NCBI GenBank assembly: GCA_001584585.1
Contig: LSYV01000003.1
Coordinates: 214,623-226,818 of the forward strand
Direction of reading: 5' to 3'
Source of the DNA: Gonium pectorale
Taxonomy: Eukaryota; Chlorophyta; Chlorophyceae; Chlamydomonadales; Volvocaceae
DNA length: 12,196 nucleotides
In this document: in pieces, positions 9,438-12,196 of the stretch
How positions within the stretch are numbered: position 1 is the first letter of the stretch
Layout: each line of letters opens with the position of its first letter
Translations under genes and position numbers: made by a program
Notes under the pieces: generated by a model
Database searches by the model: none
Told to the model about the DNA's origin: nothing
Seen by the model: the letters and a program-made list of their open reading frames with translations, nothing else

Positions 9438-10252
9438 GGGCTCCTTGCGCCACAGCAGTACTGGCATCATAACGGGCCAACCGCCCAGCCCCTCCCGTCG
9501 ACCTTTCAAGGCAACCGGCATAGTATTCAATTCCAAATACGTGTTTTCTCCATGTAATGTGGGTTTTTAGGGGCAGATCAACGGCCTAGTGCCGGGACTG
9601 GGAAGTACGCCCGTGCACGTTTCATGGCGCAAATGGCTTAAACCAACCACAGCACGATGAGGTGCTTATATTTATCGTCACCAGGGTCGCGGCGGGCTTC
9701 TGGGTAGGCGTTGACTTATGGTCCTGGACTATACGGACGGTCAACGGTCAGTGAACGGGCCCACGCCAGGGCACGGGGTGCGCAAGCTTAGCAAACCCAT
9801 AGACGATTCAATTGAGTAGGGCTATTTGTAGGCCCCAGGACGCCCAGATGTTGTTCAAGGGTCCAAGGGAACCAGGTCTGAATGTTTCACAAGCCCGCTT
9901 TATTTTTTTTTTCCGGCAATTGCATATGCAGGTATGCCAGCAATATGATATAGTCTCAGTGGCCGCATTCCATTTCGTGATACGTGCATTTGGATGCGCT
10001 GTGCCGAAAACGGCGATCCGTGTTGTGCCATACAATGCGCTATAATGGGCTTTCAAGCCATGCATGGGTAACCTTAGATTACCGTGGCGCGTGGCAGTAT
10101 GGCTGTATCGCAAGCCAAGGCTGACAATATCTCAAGATGTTCCACGGGTGCTTGTTGCCGGTAGCAACACTTGCTAGTCACGGTGTTCGGGTTTCGCGGT
10201 TGGTGAGTGGGCTTCCCTGCGGGCACATGGAGACGGGTCCCGGCTCGTGTCA

Positions 10253-10276
10253 CTTCAGCCCCTGAAGAACTTCAGG
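10253..10276. repeat. Nested inverted repeats able to form alternative hairpins
   Basis: CTTCAG (10253-10258), CTGAAG (10262-10267) and CTTCAG (10270-10275) allow the middle arm to pair with either side. The right-hand pair extends to CCTGAAG-AA-CTTCAGG at 10261-10276. No gene boundary is next to it. Confidence 0.5.
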
Positions 10277-11228
10277 CCCCCAGTTGGAGGACTGCGAAGG
10301 CTGCGCACCCCAACCCCAACCCCACTATCCGCATCTCGTCCGTGCCCGAAACCCTGGCTTCAGCGGAGGTGTAAGCAGTAACCAATCAAACGGCGCTTTC
10401 CATGGCACCCCAGTGACGGCTGCTTCAGGTTAAACATAGGCACGGCGCCTGGGCGAACTTACGGCGGTGAAGCGCTGGCGCTCGGCGCCGTACCGCACAC
10501 GCGCCTTGCGCAGCATCCGGCGCCGTACGAGCGCTCACGCGCGCCGTACATCGGCGCTACTACGTGGGCTCACACGTCAAAGGAGGGAGTATGCCGTACC
10601 CTGCAGTACAGCACACACGAGTAGCCCTGCACGTGGCCTTGCACCTAGCGCCGCCGCGTCAGCCCGCGAGGTCAGCAGCTGCTCCACACCGTCCGTATGA
10701 GCACGTCGAGCTAAGCATCACGCCTACACGTGCAATACCACGTGTGCGCGTCACCACCTCCCGACATCACCTCGCCCCGCCTGACCCTCCAGCCCTGCCC
10801 TCATCGTGGGGGCTATGGCGTCCGGGCGGCCGCAGCCCGGGCGAATGACCCACCGGCTGCATACCGTGCCGTACCGTACGACGCCAGACCCGCAAGCCCT
10901 ACCCTGCTCTTCGTCAGGGGAACCAAACCAAGCACGTAAAGCAGTCACCCTGCAGGCTCCATCTTTCGAAATGCCCTTCCGACGCCGGGGCCGCCGCAGC
11001 CAGCTGCATTCGAGGCGTGCAAAGCGCAGCACACGGTGTGCTAACCGCTTCGTTCCGTGTTCTTACCGTTAACGAGCCCTGGCCGGGGTAAATTCGAAGC
11101 GAGGCGAAGACCAACAAACAAACCAACAAAGAGGCGTGAGGCGGAATGCTCGCCCGCCATCCCAGTTGACACACAGGCGATCCCCACATGCGCATTATGA
11201 AAGGTGCAGTCCGTCGCACGACAAGACC

Positions 11229-11290
11229 CCGCCCTGGGACCTGGGCCGCGACCGGCCCCACCCGCCCTGGGACCTGTCGACCGGCCCCAC
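11229..11290. repeat. Imperfect 33-bp tandem duplication
   Basis: CCGCCCTGGGACCTG followed by GACCGGCCCCAC occurs twice in a row (11229-11261 and 11262-11290), the second copy with a spacer four bases shorter. It lies 355-417 bases beyond the GAPDH stop and may be in its 3' UTR. Confidence 0.7.
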
Positions 11291-11645
11291 CTGCTCGCCT
11301 TGGCCCCTGCGCAGCCAGGCGGGCAGCCGACGAGAACCCGGGAACGCTACCACCTGGACGGCTCCGGCGTGCCTCACCGACCGCACCCACTCCACGCACA
11401 CATTTTCTTCTACCCGTCCCCCTGCACCCCGGCCGCTCGTGCGCGGTCGCGTGGCCCGGTGGTGGTGCTGCCGCATGGGGTGCGATGGGGACCCGGGGCT
11501 CTTATGCAGCCCCGGCCGCTGAGGGGCGCCGAGCGGCTTGCAGCCGCGCCGTGCGCTGCTGCCCCTTATTGGCTGCCGCGCACGTACGTACGGCACGGTG
11601 CGGTGACCGTTGGATGTACGGCAGCGGCAGGGACAGGGTCCCTGC

Positions 11646-12196
<551 letters not shown>

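Larger units (their letters stand above)
9438..11645. other. Intergenic region between the GAPDH gene and the rod-protein gene
   Basis: No gene is supported here. It should contain the GAPDH 3' UTR at its right end and the upstream promoter region of the rod gene at its left end. I find no reverse-strand TGTAA in the whole interval. The centre (about 9550-10150) is richer in A/T than the rest and holds a T10 run at 9903-9912. Other visible structure: nested inverted repeats at 10253-10276, clustered CCGTAC words at 10488-10599 and 10869-10879, a 33-bp imperfect tandem duplication at 11229-11290, and GTACGGCA words at 11588 and 11616. Confidence 0.5.

Noticed and set aside
9808..10113. Open frames over the T10 run and A/T-richer centre of the spacer
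   Set aside because: Short, without codon bias or motif. The T-run might be a retroposed tail, but I found no RNA polymerase III boxes or target-site duplication to support that.
10306..10324. CCCCAA-like triplet resembling ciliate telomere repeats
   Set aside because: Only two to three imperfect units in the middle of a spacer; green algal telomeres use a different unit, so this is ordinary C/A-rich sequence.

Overview
This window looks like nuclear DNA from a green alga of the Chlamydomonas/Volvox (volvocine) group. The evidence is GC-rich exons with strong C/G third-codon preference, many short GT-AG introns, a secreted protein with a PPSPX hydroxyproline-type rod, and an RRLLQ segment just after a signal peptide, as is common in secreted proteins of these algae. 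No bacterial operons, tRNA, rRNA, CRISPR array or intact transposon is visible. The species is not determined.

Layout, left to right. Positions 1-1772 hold no gene I can support. Positions 1773-3789 (+) carry five linked exons of an extracellular-type protein that includes a hyalin-repeat (HYR) domain; its 5' end is not found, its 3' end is uncertain, and one exon reads cleanly only if two single bases are missing. Positions 3790-6314 hold no supportable gene. Positions 6315-6662 (+) hold a possible relic reading frame broken by one stop codon.

Positions 6770-9349 (-) carry the best gene of the window: a complete six-exon model of 546 residues whose splice phases all agree. It has a signal peptide, a 16-cysteine N-terminal domain, a Pro/Ser rod of about 158 residues, and a C-terminal globular domain. 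A TATA box lies 82 bases upstream of its ATG. Positions 9438-11645 appear intergenic or 3' UTR. At 11646-11750 (-) lies the last coding exon of a glyceraldehyde-3-phosphate dehydrogenase gene. The rest of the window, to 12196, appears to be its upstream intron.

The HYR-domain gene and the rod protein both look like components or partners of the algal cell wall/extracellular matrix, but they are convergent and separated by about 3 kb, so no co-regulation is implied. GAPDH is a metabolic neighbour on the same strand as the rod gene. The most striking non-genic signal is an 8-base word, GTACGGCA (or its reverse complement), present 14 times, mostly in introns, UTRs and spacers, against less than one expected by chance.
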